Part shown: positions 20,973 to 33,167 of the stretch, piece by piece
Position numbering within the stretch: position 1 is the first letter of the stretch
How the letters are laid out: every line of letters starts with the position of its first letter
Origin: Deinococcus metalli
GTDB taxonomy: Bacteria; Deinococcota; Deinococci; Deinococcales; Deinococcaceae
Direction of reading: 5' to 3'
Length of the DNA: 64,000 nt
Assembly (NCBI RefSeq): GCF_014201805.1
Contig: NZ_JACHFK010000003.1
Location: 248,001 to 312,000 of the forward strand
Notes under the pieces: generated by a model
Databases searched by the model: none
The model's input: the letters and a program-made list of their open reading frames with translations, nothing else
Told to the model about the DNA's origin: nothing
Made by a program: the position numbers and the translations under genes

Positions 20973-21604
20973 CCGTTCCCACCCCCGCCGATCCCGCGCC
21001 CGCCACGCCCCTCGCCCGCGTCCTGCTGTCCTCCGTGCTCGCCGCCGTGCTGTTCACGCTGGTGTGCGGCCTGGCGTACCCGCTGCTGACCACCCTGGCC
21101 GGAACCGTCCTGTTCCCGGCGCAGGCGCAGGGCAGCATGATCGAGCGGGACGGACGGGTGGTCGGTTCCGCGCTGATCGGGCAGGCCTTCAGCGCGCCGC
21201 AGTACCTGCACGGCCGGCCCAGCCAGACGAACAGGACCGACGGCAGCGGCCCGCAGCCCTACAACGCCGAGAACAGCGGCGCGAGCAACTGGGGGCCGAC
21301 CAACGCCAAACTGAGTGACGCCGTGAAGGGCCGGATCGCCGCCTTCCGCAGTGAGAACGGCCTGAACGCCACAGCACCCGTGCCCGTCGATATGGTCACG
21401 GCGTCCGCCAGCGGTCTCGACCCGGACATCAGCGTGGCGGGGGCGCTGGCGCAGGTCGGCCGGATCGCGCAGGCCCGGAAGGTCACGCCCGCGCAGGTCG
21501 AGGCGGTCATCCGCGCGCACGTCACCGGCCGCAGCCTGGGCTTCCTGGGCGAGGAGCGCGTGAACGTCCTGAGCGCGAACCTCGCGCTGGACGCGCTGAA
21601 GTGA
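20969..21604 (+). CDS. kdpC: K+-transporting ATPase, C subunit
   Basis: 211 residues. One N-terminal membrane helix ([20 protein letters not shown], then LAYPLL), followed by the periplasmic domain with GSALIGQAF, the FHGRPS-like [17 protein letters not shown] and the [17 protein letters not shown] block. These are the standard KdpC landmarks. Couples KdpA to KdpB and raises potassium affinity. Overlaps kdpA and lies 4 nt before kdpD. Confidence 0.97.
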
Positions 21605-21608
21605 CGCC

Positions 21609-22700
<1,092 letters not shown>

Positions 22701-22719
22701 CCGGGCCGGCCACGCCCGG
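22701..22719 (+). terminator. Hairpin at end of the kdp operon
   Basis: CCGGGC/GCCCGG arms with a 7-nt loop directly after the kdpD stop. The following bases (cgcttcctc) are only weakly U-rich. Confidence 0.35.
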
Positions 22720-22786
22720 CGCTTCCTCAAGAAACCGCGTGGACCGTGCTGACGCGCGCAAGTGAGAGGAGGATTACACTGCCGCA

Positions 22787-24976
<2,190 letters not shown>

Positions 24977-24994
24977 GCTGGGAACAAAGGCGGC

Positions 24995-25023
24995 ACCGGG
25001 ACGGCGAGGGCGGCCGTCCCGGT
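24995..25023 (+). terminator. Terminator after the APC permease
   Basis: Perfect 10-bp stem (ACCGGGACGG/CCGTCCCGGT) with a 9-nt loop, 19 bp after the stop, followed by CTTCATTCCT. Confidence 0.65.
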
Positions 25024-25051
25024 CTTCATTCCTGTGCCGGCTCACGGCGGC

Positions 25052-25184
25052 CACCAGATCAGTTGAAGGTCTTAGCTTCCACTGATCTGGTGCGAGCAGA
25101 GCGGGTGACCGCAACAGACAGCGGTCGGAGTGGAATTGATGGTGGTGTCGTCGCACCATCAATGCAACGGAGTACCGCTGTCAG
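25052..25184. repeat. Nested inverted-repeat element, copy A of a small dispersed repeat
   Basis: Three stems: 25052-25068 with 25076-25092 (17 bp, one wobble, 7-nt loop); 25117-25125 with 25174-25182 (9 bp perfect); and, inside the latter, 25135-25144 with 25154-25163 (10 bp perfect, 9-nt loop). Both ends resemble a second element at 33080-33160 (CACCAGATCA at one end, ACCGCTGT at the other). It abuts the stop codon of the SDR gene. D. radiodurans has small noncoding repeats of similar size, so membership in such a family is inferred. Confidence 0.6.
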
Positions 25185-26077
25185 AACACCTTGCCGCCGG
25201 TGACGGGGTACACGCCGCCCGTCATGTAACTGCCCTCCTGCGACGCCAGCAGCACGTAGATGGGCGCGATCTCGGCCGGCTGGCCGGGGCGGCCCAGCGG
25301 CGTGTCCTGGCCGAAGGTCCTCACCTTCTCCTGGCTCTGGCCGCCGCTGGGTTGCAGCACCGTCCAGAACGGGCCGGGCGCCACCGAGTTCACGCGGATG
25401 CCCTTCTCGGCGAGTTGGCCCGCCAGGGCCTCGGTGTACGCGGCGATGGCGGCCTTGGTGGTCGCGTAGTCCAGCAGCGTCGGGGAGGGCTGGTGCGCGT
25501 TGATGGAGGACGTCGTGATGATCGACGCGCCGGCCGGCAGGTGCGGGATCGCCGCCTGCGTGATCCAGAACAGCGCGTACACGTTCGTCTTGAAGGTCTG
25601 GTCGAACTGCTCGGAGGTGATCTCGTCCACCGACTCGCGGAACACCTGCTTGCCGGCGTTGCTGACCAGGATGTCCAGGCCGCCGAGTTCCTGCACGGTC
25701 CGCTCCACGAGCTGCCGGCAGAACGCCTCGTCCTTCAGGTCGCCGGGGATCGCCACGGCCTTGCGGCCCGCGTCCTCGATCAATTTGATCACCTGCTGCG
25801 CGTCCTGTTCCTCGTCCGGCAGGTAGTTGATGGCGACGTCGGCGCCCTCGCGGGCGTACGCGATCGCCACCGCCCGCCCGATGCCCGAGTCCCCGCCGGT
25901 GATCAGCGCCCTGCGGCCCTCCAGGCGGCCCGATCCCCGGTAGCTGTCCTCACCGTGGTCGGGCTCGGGCACCATCCGCGCGGCCAGACCGGGCGCCGGC
26001 TGCGGCTGTTCGGGGAAGGGGGGCTTGGGGTACTGCTCGCGCGGATCGCGCAGTTCATAGGGATTCTTGGCCGCCAT
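25181..26077 (-). CDS. SDR-family oxidoreductase (YghA/general-stress-protein-39 type)
   Basis: 298 residues. The N-terminal extension [16 protein letters not shown] is typical of the YghA/GSP39 subgroup. Cofactor loop [16 protein letters not shown] at VSNAGKQ, catalytic Ser in TSSINAH and Tyr-x-x-x-Lys in YATTKAA are all intact. Start is ATG at 26075-26077; a longer in-frame extension is rejected because the ATG carries a TACGGT box with a 6-nt spacer and matches family N termini. Cytosolic NAD(P)-dependent dehydrogenase, substrate uncertain, often stress-induced. Confidence 0.93.
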   Translation of the reverse strand: MAAKNPYELRDPREQYPKPPFPEQPQPAPGLAARMVPEPDHGEDSYRGSGRLEGRRALITGGDSGIGRAVAIAYAREGADVAINYLPDEEQDAQQVIKLIEDAGRKAVAIPGDLKDEAFCRQLVERTVQELGGLDILVSNAGKQVFRESVDEITSEQFDQTFKTNVYALFWITQAAIPHLPAGASIITTSSINAHQPSPTLLDYATTKAAIAAYTEALAGQLAEKGIRVNSVAPGPFWTVLQPSGGQSQEKVRTFGQDTPLGRPGQPAEIAPIYVLLASQEGSYMTGGVYPVTGGKVF

Positions 26078-26247
26078 GTCCCGACCGTAGAAGCCGGGTG
26101 CATGAAAACCCTGGGAGGAGGCCCAAGCCTGGGTCGGGTGGGGGTGAAGCTGTCCTTCAGTCAGCTCGGGGCCGGGTTCTCTGGGCCGTCCAGCCCAGCG
26201 GAGCGCCCGCCCGCGCGGGGACACCGGAGCGCGCTACCCTCGGCCAC

Positions 26248-27498
26248 GTGACTGCCGCGCCCCCCGACGCCCTGCGGCCCAGCGCGGCGCAACTTGGCCT
26301 GATCGGCGCGAACTTCCTGATGTGGAGCGGCTTTTTTGCCGTCATTCCGCTGGTGACCGTCCATTTCAGCGGCTCGCCCGCACAGGGCGGCCTGGGCTGG
26401 CCCGCCGCGACGGTCGGCGTGATCCTGGGCCTGCGCCAGCTGACGCAGCAGGGCCTGACGGTGTTCGGCGGCGCGTGGGCCGATCACCTGGGTCCCAAAC
26501 CACTGATCCTGGCCGGGTGCCTGCTGCGTACCCTGGGCTTTGCGTGGATGGGTTTTGCCACCACGCCGGGCGTGCTGCTGGCCGCCGCGGTGCTCGCCGG
26601 CGTGGGCGGCGGCCTGTTCGACGCGCCGAAGAACGCCGCGATCACCGCCGTCACGCGGCCCGAGCAGCGCGCGCGGATGTTCAGCCTGACCAGCATCTCG
26701 GGGAACCTCGGCATGGTGGGCGGCCCGCTGATCGGCGCGGCGCTGCTCGCGCTGGGCTTCCGCACGGCGGCCTTCGCCGCGGCCAGCGTGTACCTGCTCG
26801 CCGCCGGCGTGATGGCCGCGACGCTGCCGCACCTGCGCCCGGAGCGCGCGCCCGCCCGTGGACTGGCGGGCCTGGCGCGGGCGGCGGCAGACGTGCCCTT
26901 CCGCCGCTTCACGCTGGTGCTGATCGGGTATTTCGTCCTGAGCACGCAGATCAACGTGGCGATCACCCTCAAGGCGATCAGCCTGGCCGGACCGCACGCG
27001 ACCGGGCCGCTGTACGGCCTGTCGGCGGGGCTGGCGGTGGTGCTCCAGTACCCGCTGCTGCGCGCCGTGGAACGCCACCTGCCGCTGCGCGCCGCGCTCG
27101 TCGGAGCGGTCGTGCTGGTGGGCGTCAGCCTGGGCCTGATGGCGCTGGCGACCACCTTCCCGGCGCTGCTGGCGTGCGTGGCGCTGTACTCGCTGGGCAC
27201 CATGCTGGTGTACCCCGCCCAGCAGACCCTGACCGCCCGCTTCGCGCCGCCCGCCTCGATCGGCAGTTACTTCGGCTTCAGCGCGATCAGCCTGGGGGCC
27301 GGCGGCGCGCTCGGCAGCGCCCTGGGCGGCGTGCTGGTGGATGCTGGCGCGCGGATCGGCGTGCCGGCCCTGCCGTGGCTCACCCTCGCGGTGATCGGGG
27401 GCGTGACTGCCCTGGGCCTGCGCTGGGCGCTGCGCGGTCTCGACCGCCCCGACGACGTGGAGGCCACAGGCGCCGCCCCCATCGGCGAGGGCTCCTGA
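26248..27498 (+). CDS. MFS transporter
   Basis: 416 residues, twelve predicted membrane helices. Motif A appears as GAWADHLGPKPLI after helix 2, and the helix-5 region has SGNLGMVGGPLIGAALL, as in drug-efflux MFS proteins (TetA/MdtH-like). Start GTG at 26248 is chosen because of the TACCCT box at 26235-26240 with a 7-nt spacer; no ATG in frame lies nearby. Divergent from the SDR gene over 170 bp. Substrate unknown. Confidence 0.88.
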   Translation: MTAAPPDALRPSAAQLGLIGANFLMWSGFFAVIPLVTVHFSGSPAQGGLGWPAATVGVILGLRQLTQQGLTVFGGAWADHLGPKPLILAGCLLRTLGFAWMGFATTPGVLLAAAVLAGVGGGLFDAPKNAAITAVTRPEQRARMFSLTSISGNLGMVGGPLIGAALLALGFRTAAFAAASVYLLAAGVMAATLPHLRPERAPARGLAGLARAAADVPFRRFTLVLIGYFVLSTQINVAITLKAISLAGPHATGPLYGLSAGLAVVLQYPLLRAVERHLPLRAALVGAVVLVGVSLGLMALATTFPALLACVALYSLGTMLVYPAQQTLTARFAPPASIGSYFGFSAISLGAGGALGSALGGVLVDAGARIGVPALPWLTLAVIGGVTALGLRWALRGLDRPDDVEATGAAPIGEGS

Positions 27499-27543
27499 CC
27501 GTCCGCCGATGGGGGTGAATGAAGCGCTGGAGGTCTTCGCCGC

Positions 27544-28869
27544 TCAGCCCCGCTCGGCCTCGTCGTCGAAGTACTCGAAGCGGTGCGAGCCGATCTCCAC
27601 GGTGTCGCCCTCGCGGGCGCCGGCGCGTTTCAGGGCGTTGTACAGGCCCTGACGGCGGAACACGCTGCCCAGGTACTCGGACGCGTCTTCCAGGTAGCGC
27701 GAGAAGCGCGTGATGCGCGCCTCGAAGCCGCCCCCGTGCACCGTCCACACGCGTTCCGGCTGTCCGTCGCTGACGATGCCCACGCCGCGCGCCGCCGGGT
27801 CGATACGGAACTCGATCCGCAGGGCCTCGTCCACAACCACGTCGGGCTCCAGCTCCAGCGCGTGCCGTTCCGTCCACAGCTCAAAGGCGGGCATCATCTG
27901 GAACAGCGTCTCGCGCAGCTCTGACAGCCCCAGGCCGTCCTTCGCGCTGACCTTCAGCACCGGCAGGCCGGACTCCGCGAGTTCGTCCTCGACCATGGTG
28001 GCGAGGTCCGCGTCCACCAGTTCCACCTTGTTCAGCGCGATCAGCGCGACGTTCTCCAGCAGCGTCGGGTCGTAGGCCTGGAGTTCGGCCTGGAGTGATC
28101 TCAGCTCGCCCACCGGGTCGCGGGTCACGTCCAGCACGTACACCAGCAGGCGGGTGCGGCTGATGTGCCGCAGGAACTCCAGCCCCAGGCCCCGGCCCTC
28201 GCTGGCGCCCTCGATGATGCCCGGGATGTCCGCCATGGTGAAGCGCTCGTCGTGGCCCTCGCGCGCCACCACGCCCAGGATCGGTGACAGCGTGGTGAAC
28301 GGGTAATCCGCGATCATGGGGTTGGCGCGGGACAGCGCGGCCAGCAGCGAACTCTTGCCCGCGTTCGGGTAGCCGACCAGCCCCACGTCCGCGATCAGCC
28401 GCAGTTCCAGCCGCACGCGGCGTTTCTGGCCCGGCACGCCCAGTTCCGCGAACCGCGGGGCCTGGCGGGTGGAACTCGTGAAGGTGCTGTTGCCGCGGCC
28501 GCCCGGCCCGCCTCGCGCGATGATCTTCTGCTGCCCCACCGCGACCAGATCAGCCAGCACGCGGCCGCTGTCCTCGTCGAAGGCGGTGGTGCCCACGGGC
28601 ACGTCGATGTACACGTCCTCGCCGTCGGCGCCCTGCCGCAGCCGGCCCTCGCCGTACGCGCCGTTGGGCGCCTTGAACTTGCGGCGGCCCAGCAGCCGCT
28701 CCAGCGACTCCACACCCTCAATGGCCCGCAGGATGATGTCGCCGCCCTTGCCGCCGTGCCCACCGTCCGGGCCACCCTTTTCCATGTACTTCGCCCGGTG
28801 GAAGCTCATGGAGCCGTCCCCGCCGTTCCCGGCGGCCACCTCGATATTCAGTACGTCACGAAATGCCAT
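27544..28869 (-). CDS. obg: Obg/CgtA GTPase
   Basis: 441 residues, ribosome-associated GTPase required for 50S maturation and stringent/growth control. Obg fold residues 1-158 are glycine-rich ([21 protein letters not shown]). G domain: G1 [10 protein letters not shown]3 [10 protein letters not shown]4 NKVE. The C-terminal OCT domain (about 350-430) is present. GAGGT precedes the ATG. It follows rplU-rpmA, the common bacterial order, but a strong hairpin with a U-tract separates it from rpmA. Confidence 0.97.
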   Translation of the reverse strand: MAFRDVLNIEVAAGNGGDGSMSFHRAKYMEKGGPDGGHGGKGGDIILRAIEGVESLERLLGRRKFKAPNGAYGEGRLRQGADGEDVYIDVPVGTTAFDEDSGRVLADLVAVGQQKIIARGGPGGRGNSTFTSSTRQAPRFAELGVPGQKRRVRLELRLIADVGLVGYPNAGKSSLLAALSRANPMIADYPFTTLSPILGVVAREGHDERFTMADIPGIIEGASEGRGLGLEFLRHISRTRLLVYVLDVTRDPVGELRSLQAELQAYDPTLLENVALIALNKVELVDADLATMVEDELAESGLPVLKVSAKDGLGLSELRETLFQMMPAFELWTERHALELEPDVVVDEALRIEFRIDPAARGVGIVSDGQPERVWTVHGGGFEARITRFSRYLEDASEYLGSVFRRQGLYNALKRAGAREGDTVEIGSHRFEYFDDEAERG

Positions 28870-28930
28870 ATGCCTACCTCTGTGTTGTGCTGCCCTGTGT
28901 TATGACCGCCAAAACGTGCCGCTGGCGCAG

Positions 28931-28971
28931 GAAAAGAAAATGCGCCCGGCCCTTCTCGCGGGCAGGGCGCA
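28931..28971 (-). terminator. Intrinsic terminator/attenuator between rpmA and obg
   Basis: On the minus strand, 7-bp outer arms (TGCGCCC/GGGCGCA) plus an inner CCC/GGG, followed by the U-rich TTTTCTTTTC. Lies in the 118-bp gap, so part of the rplU-rpmA transcripts should stop before obg. Confidence 0.75.
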
Positions 28972-28987
28972 CCAAAACGGCTTGACG

Positions 28988-29263
28988 TCAGTCCGCCGCG
29001 ACGTCCACGCTGGGCACTTCGATGCTGATGAAGCGGCCGGTGCGGCCACGGTTGGTGAACACGACCTTGCCCGCTTCCAGCGCGAACAGGGTGTGGTCGC
29101 GGCCCATGCCCACGTTAGGGCCGGCCTTGAACTTCGTGCCGCGCTGACGGACCAGGATGTTGCCGGCCAGCACCTGCTCGCCGCCGAACTTCTTGACGCC
29201 CAGCATCTTGGGCTGGCTGTCACGTCCGTTCTTCGAGGACCCTACGCCTTTCTTGTGTGCCAT
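28988..29263 (-). CDS. rpmA: 50S ribosomal protein L27
   Basis: 91 residues, [19 protein letters not shown] start characteristic of L27, whose N terminus reaches the peptidyl-transferase centre. No cleavable N-terminal extension of the Firmicutes type. 17 bp after rplU with a GGAGG-like site in the gap. Confidence 0.98.
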   Translation of the reverse strand: MAHKKGVGSSKNGRDSQPKMLGVKKFGGEQVLAGNILVRQRGTKFKAGPNVGMGRDHTLFALEAGKVVFTNRGRTGRFISIEVPSVDVAAD

Positions 29264-29280
29264 GTGGTCTCAGCCTCCCC

Positions 29281-29583
29281 TTAACCCTTGATCCCGACGA
29301 TCTTCAGGGTGGTGTAATCCTGGCGGTGGCCCGTGCGGCGACGGTACTGCACGCCGCTCTTGTACTTGCGGATGTAGATCTTGGGGCCGCGGCCGTGCTG
29401 CACGACCTCGGCGTTCACGACGAACTGGCCCACGGCGTCGCCGAACAGGGCCTTGTCGCCGCCCACGAACAGGGGCTTGAGGTCGATCGTGTCGCCCGCT
29501 TCGCCCTTCAGGCTCTCGACGTGGATGACGTCGCCTTCAGAGACGCGGTACTGCTTTCCGCCGGTTTCGATGATTGCAAACAT
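29281..29583 (-). CDS. rplU: 50S ribosomal protein L21
   Basis: 100 residues, [18 protein letters not shown] start and [20 protein letters not shown] near the end are L21 landmarks. Start fixed by GGGAG upstream of the ATG at 29581-29583; a longer in-frame reading to 29832 has no family similarity. Heads the rplU-rpmA-obg transcription unit; promoters at 29671-29676 and 29909-29914 are proposed. Confidence 0.98.
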   Translation of the reverse strand: MFAIIETGGKQYRVSEGDVIHVESLKGEAGDTIDLKPLFVGGDKALFGDAVGQFVVNAEVVQHGRGPKIYIRKYKSGVQYRRRTGHRQDYTTLKIVGIKG

Positions 29584-29670
29584 GGTTCTCTCCCGCCTTG
29601 TCGCGCTCCGGAACGCTGCCTGGAGTCGCAGGACTGCCGAACCCACCACAGGGCGGGTCACCAAACAGAG

Positions 29671-29676
29671 ACTGTA
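29671..29676 (-). promoter_or_regulatory. rplU-proximal promoter -10
   Basis: TACAGT with an upstream TGC (extended -10), 17 bp from a weak TTCCAG. Predicted leader to the rplU ATG about 80 nt. Confidence 0.5.
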
Positions 29677-29908
29677 GCACATCCGGGCGGACGCTGGAAT
29701 ACGCGGGAACACACCCGGAACCGGCGGCGGAACCGGAAGCGGGGCAAGCAGGGAGCACGGCCCCCAGCAGGTGGGGGTGCAGTGGTGCTCGGTGCGTGTT
29801 CCCGTCTCCGTGAACGTGTCCTCGCGGTACACGTGGACTCGCGTGGGCGAGTCTCGTTCCTGAACCTCCGGGCCAGCCCGCGACTGACGGGCACGGCTGC
29901 AAGCTAGG

Positions 29909-29914
29909 AGTGTA
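29909..29914 (-). promoter_or_regulatory. rplU-distal promoter -10
   Basis: TACACT in the same GTGCTACAnT context as the proximal box, 238 bp further upstream. It would transcribe the structured region before rplU. Confidence 0.45.
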
Positions 29915-29964
29915 GCACGGCCGCCCGCCGGAACTCCATGCGGCCTGGGAGCGTAGTGCCGGGC

Positions 29965-30342
29965 ATGATCTTCTCGCCTGTCCTGACCCGACTGCGGCCC
30001 ATTTGGCGCGACGCGCTGGCCCTGCTGTACGCCGTCCGCGACCGCCGCACGCCGGACCGCGCGCGCTGGATCGCGGCGGGCGCGCTGCTGTACGCCCTGA
30101 GCCCCGTGGACCTGCTGCCGGACGGCGTGCCGCTGCTGGGCATGGGCGACGACCTGGTGATCGTGCCGGCGCTGCTGGCGTATGCCGCGCGGGGCCTGCC
30201 CGCGCCGGTGCTCGCCGACGCGCGCGCCCGGTCCGCGCGGCTGAGCCGTCAGGTGCCGTGGCTGCTGCCGGCGCTGGTCGGGCTGCTGGTGGTGGGGGCC
30301 GTGCTGGCGGTGTGGGGTCTGCTGCGGCTCGCACGCGGCTGA
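29965..30342 (+). CDS. DUF1232 (YkvA-like) membrane protein
   Basis: 125 residues. The DUF1232 core is clear: [20 protein letters not shown], then [19 protein letters not shown], including the SPxDLLPD motif. A C-terminal membrane helix ([20 protein letters not shown]) anchors it. ATG at 29965 preferred; an ATG at 29938 is also open but adds residues unlike the family. Function unknown. Confidence 0.82.
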   Translation: MIFSPVLTRLRPIWRDALALLYAVRDRRTPDRARWIAAGALLYALSPVDLLPDGVPLLGMGDDLVIVPALLAYAARGLPAPVLADARARSARLSRQVPWLLPALVGLLVVGAVLAVWGLLRLARG

Positions 30343-30401
30343 AGGTGCCGGGAGCCCGGGTCACGCCGGGCGCGGAACGCCGCGCGCTATCCTGGGGAAG
30401 A

Positions 30402-31814
30402 ATGATTGACGCGGCCACCACCTGGCACCAGGCCACTGCGGCGCTCGCGGGCAGCGAGTACGACTCGGCCTTCGACGTGCTGGAGCACGCCATGAACGAG
30501 GCCAGCCGGGACGTGCGGGCCCGCCTGGCCCTGTACCTGGGCAGCCTGCACACCCTGTACGGCGACGCCGCCACCGACCCCCTCGCTGCGGCCTTGCAGG
30601 AGGCCCGCACCCTGAACCCGGCCCTGCGCGCTGATCCGCTGTACCAGGCGCTCTCCGCGGAGCTGGACGCCCGCACGCGCGGCCCGGACGCCGCGGCGCC
30701 GCCCCCGCAGGCGACGGGTGCGGCCGATCCGCTGGCGCGGTACCACGCCGTGTGCGCGCTGGCGCTGTCCGACCGGCACCAGGAGGCGCTGGACGTGGTG
30801 CTGGCCAGCACCGAACTGCCCGAGCACCTGCGCTGGAGGCTGCGCTCGTGGCAGGCGGACGCGCAGGAGCAGCTGGGCCACACCGCGGACGCCGTGCTGC
30901 TGTACGCCGAGGCGGCGCACCTCGCGCAGGGCATCGACCGGGCGACCATGCTGCAGGAACAGGCGGCGCTGCTGATCCAGCAGGGGCAGGCGGAGAACGC
31001 CAAGACCGTGCTGGACCAGGCGCGGCCACTGTACCCGCAGCGGCCGAACGAGGAAGAAGCGCTGGGCCTGGCCACCTGGCACTATCTGCGGGCCCAGGCG
31101 CTGCTGAATTCCGGCCAGCCGGACGCGGCGCTCGACATGATCCGCGAGGCTGACCGCCTGGAGCGCGAGCACGGCGATCCCAGCTACGGCGTGTCGCTGG
31201 TGCGCGGGCAGGTGCTGGCCCAGCTCGGCCGGCAGGAGGAGGCGCTGGAATCCTTCGCGAACGCCCTGACGCTCGCCAGCGACGTTGACCGGCCCTACGC
31301 GAACCATGAGCTGGGCGTGGCGCTGCTCGACCTCGACCGGCCCGTCGAGGCGCGCGAGAAGCTCGAGAGCGTTCTGAACGAGCCCGAGTACCCGTACCAC
31401 CCGGAGGTGCTGGCCGACATCGCCGAGTGCGACTACCGCCTGGGCCGGCTCCAGGAAGCGCAGCTGGAGGCCGAGCAGGCGCTCGCGCAGGGCGCGGTCG
31501 TGCCGGCCAGCTTGGTGCTGGGCTCCGTTGCCCTGGACTACTTCCAGCTCGACGACGCCCTGGAGCACTACGAGCGCGTGATCCGCGAGGCCGCCCCCGA
31601 CAGCCGCGACTGGATCACCGGGCACCAGATGGCCGCGGACGTGATGGCCCAGCAGGGTTTCCCGAACCCGGCGGCCGCGTACGCGCACGCCCAGCAGGCG
31701 CTGGCGTCCACGCCCGAAAGCGACGACTGGCACGTGACCCTGCAAGATCACCTGCGCAAGGCCGAGGCGATGCTGGAGCAGGGCGGCGCGCCGGGCGGCC
31801 GCATGCTGAACTGA
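30402..31814 (+). CDS. TPR-repeat protein
   Basis: 470 residues, almost entirely helical hairpins of TPR type, for example [59 protein letters not shown] and [20 protein letters not shown]. No signal peptide or enzymatic domain, so a cytosolic scaffold or adaptor. A TATCCT box lies 8 nt before the ATG and GGGGAAG could also serve as ribosome-binding site. Partner unknown. Confidence 0.85.
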   Translation: MIDAATTWHQATAALAGSEYDSAFDVLEHAMNEASRDVRARLALYLGSLHTLYGDAATDPLAAALQEARTLNPALRADPLYQALSAELDARTRGPDAAAPPPQATGAADPLARYHAVCALALSDRHQEALDVVLASTELPEHLRWRLRSWQADAQEQLGHTADAVLLYAEAAHLAQGIDRATMLQEQAALLIQQGQAENAKTVLDQARPLYPQRPNEEEALGLATWHYLRAQALLNSGQPDAALDMIREADRLEREHGDPSYGVSLVRGQVLAQLGRQEEALESFANALTLASDVDRPYANHELGVALLDLDRPVEAREKLESVLNEPEYPYHPEVLADIAECDYRLGRLQEAQLEAEQALAQGAVVPASLVLGSVALDYFQLDDALEHYERVIREAAPDSRDWITGHQMAADVMAQQGFPNPAAAYAHAQQALASTPESDDWHVTLQDHLRKAEAMLEQGGAPGGRMLN

Positions 31815-31877
31815 CATGACGCCGCGCCGTGGCCGCGACGGGGCCGGAGACCGCAGACCTGACCACCCGGCCACGGC

Positions 31878-33074
31878 GTGATCCAGGAAGGCAAAACCCG
31901 CCCGGCAGCCGGCGGCTCGGCCCTGCTGGACATGCTGGCCCTGTCGCTGGGGGCGGCGGTCGCGCTGGGCTTCGCACGCTTCGCGTACGCGCTGCTGCTG
32001 CCGGTGATGCGCGCCGACCTGGGCTGGTCGTTCACGCTGTCAGGTGCCATGAATGCCGCGAACGCGCTGGGGTATCTGCTGGGCGCGCTGGCCGCCACGC
32101 CGCTGTCGGGCCGCTGGGGCCTGAAACGGGTGTTCACGGGTGGGCTGCTGCTGAGCGCGCTGTCGCTGCTCGCGTGCGCGGCCACGGCCGCCAGTGCTCC
32201 GCTGCTGCTCCTGCGGCTGCTGGCTGGGCTGGGCGGCGCGCTGGTGTTCGTCAGCGGGGGCGGGCTGGCGGCGCTGGCGGCCCGCGCGCACCCGCAGCGC
32301 AGCGCCCTGCTGCTGGGCGTGTTCTACGGCGGCAGTGGCATCGGGATCGTGCTCTCGGCGCTGCTGCTGCCGCCACTGCTCGTGGGCGGCTGGCGGGGCG
32401 CGTGGGCGGCGCTGGGCCTCGCCTCGCTGGCGTGCCTGCTGCTGACGCTGCGGCCCCTGACGCGCTTCCCGGAGCGCGGCGCGTCCCCGCTGGACGGTGC
32501 CGCGCCCGCCCCGCTGCGCCCGCTGGCGTGGACGCTCGCTGCGTACGCGTGCTTCGGCATCGGGTACATCGCGTACATGACCTTCATCGTGGCCTTCCTG
32601 CGCGCGAGCGGGGCGGGCGCGCTGGTCACGCCGTTCTGGGCGTTGCTGGGCGCGGCCGTGGTCGTGAACCCGCTGGTGTGGCGGGCGCTCGCCACGCACG
32701 CCCGCGGCGCGCGGGCCATGGCCGTGCAGATGCTCACCCTGGCGACCGGCGCGGCTCTGCCGCTGCTGAGCACGCACCCCGCCGCGCTGTTCACGTCGGG
32801 CCTGCTGTTCGGCGTGAGTTTCCTGGCGGTCGTGACCTTCACCACCATCATCACCCGGCGCGTGCTGCCCGAGCACGCGTGGGCGCGCGGCATCGCGGCC
32901 TTCACGGTCGTGTTCGCTGCCGGGCAGGTCACGGGCCCGCTGCTCACCGGCGCGCTGGCCGACAGCGCGGGCGGCCTGCGCCTGGGCTTGGGCGTCAGCG
33001 CCGCGGTGCTGCTGCTGGGCGCCGGCCTGGCGTGGCGGCACCCCGCCGAGGGCGCGCCCCTGCCGGCCCGCTGA
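31878..33074 (+). CDS. YbfB/YjiJ-family MFS transporter
   Basis: 398 residues, about twelve helices. LGFARFAYALLLPVMRADLG followed by WSFTLSGAMNAANALGYLLG is the YbfB/YjiJ family signature. GTG start at 31878; it follows the TPR gene by 63 bp on the same strand. Substrate unknown; family members are putative exporters. Confidence 0.88.
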   Translation: MIQEGKTRPAAGGSALLDMLALSLGAAVALGFARFAYALLLPVMRADLGWSFTLSGAMNAANALGYLLGALAATPLSGRWGLKRVFTGGLLLSALSLLACAATAASAPLLLLRLLAGLGGALVFVSGGGLAALAARAHPQRSALLLGVFYGGSGIGIVLSALLLPPLLVGGWRGAWAALGLASLACLLLTLRPLTRFPERGASPLDGAAPAPLRPLAWTLAAYACFGIGYIAYMTFIVAFLRASGAGALVTPFWALLGAAVVVNPLVWRALATHARGARAMAVQMLTLATGAALPLLSTHPAALFTSGLLFGVSFLAVVTFTTIITRRVLPEHAWARGIAAFTVVFAAGQVTGPLLTGALADSAGGLRLGLGVSAAVLLLGAGLAWRHPAEGAPLPAR

Positions 33075-33079
33075 CCGGC

Positions 33080-33160
33080 CTCACAGCGGTCTTCCGGTGA
33101 CGGCAGGACAACACCATGGTGGGCTCCACGCAGGCCGCGGTCTGCTCCGGTGATCTGGTG
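33080..33160. repeat. Copy B of the small dispersed repeat (opposite orientation)
   Basis: Read on the minus strand it begins CACCAGATCA, contains ATGGTGTTGTCCTGCC and ends GGAAGACCGCTGTGAG. Copy A (25052-25184) has CACCAGATCA, ATGGTGGTGTCGTCGC and GGAGTACCGCTGTCAG in the same order. Copy B lacks the large first hairpin of A and has the palindrome CACCATGGTG. Located 8 bp from the 3' end of the beta-propeller gene. Confidence 0.5.
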
Positions 33161-33167
33161 ACTGCTC

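Larger units (their letters stand above)
29584..29964. other. 381-bp intergenic region with structured RNA candidate upstream of rplU
   Basis: No convincing protein gene. On the minus strand it holds two extended -10 boxes (GTGCTACACT at 29909-29914, GTGCTACAGT at 29671-29676). Between them are four pairings: 29836-29841/29848-29853, 29814-29819/29829-29834, 29753-29758/29785-29790 with an inner CCCCCA/TGGGGG hairpin, and a long-range 8-bp pair 29705-29712/29796-29803. It may be a ribosomal-protein leader or an independent small RNA. Confidence 0.5.

Noticed and set aside
25052..25184. Nested inverted repeats as a tRNA, CRISPR or riboswitch
   Set aside because: No tRNA arms, no regularly spaced repeats, and no adjacent downstream gene in a suitable orientation; a diverged second copy argues for a dispersed repeat.
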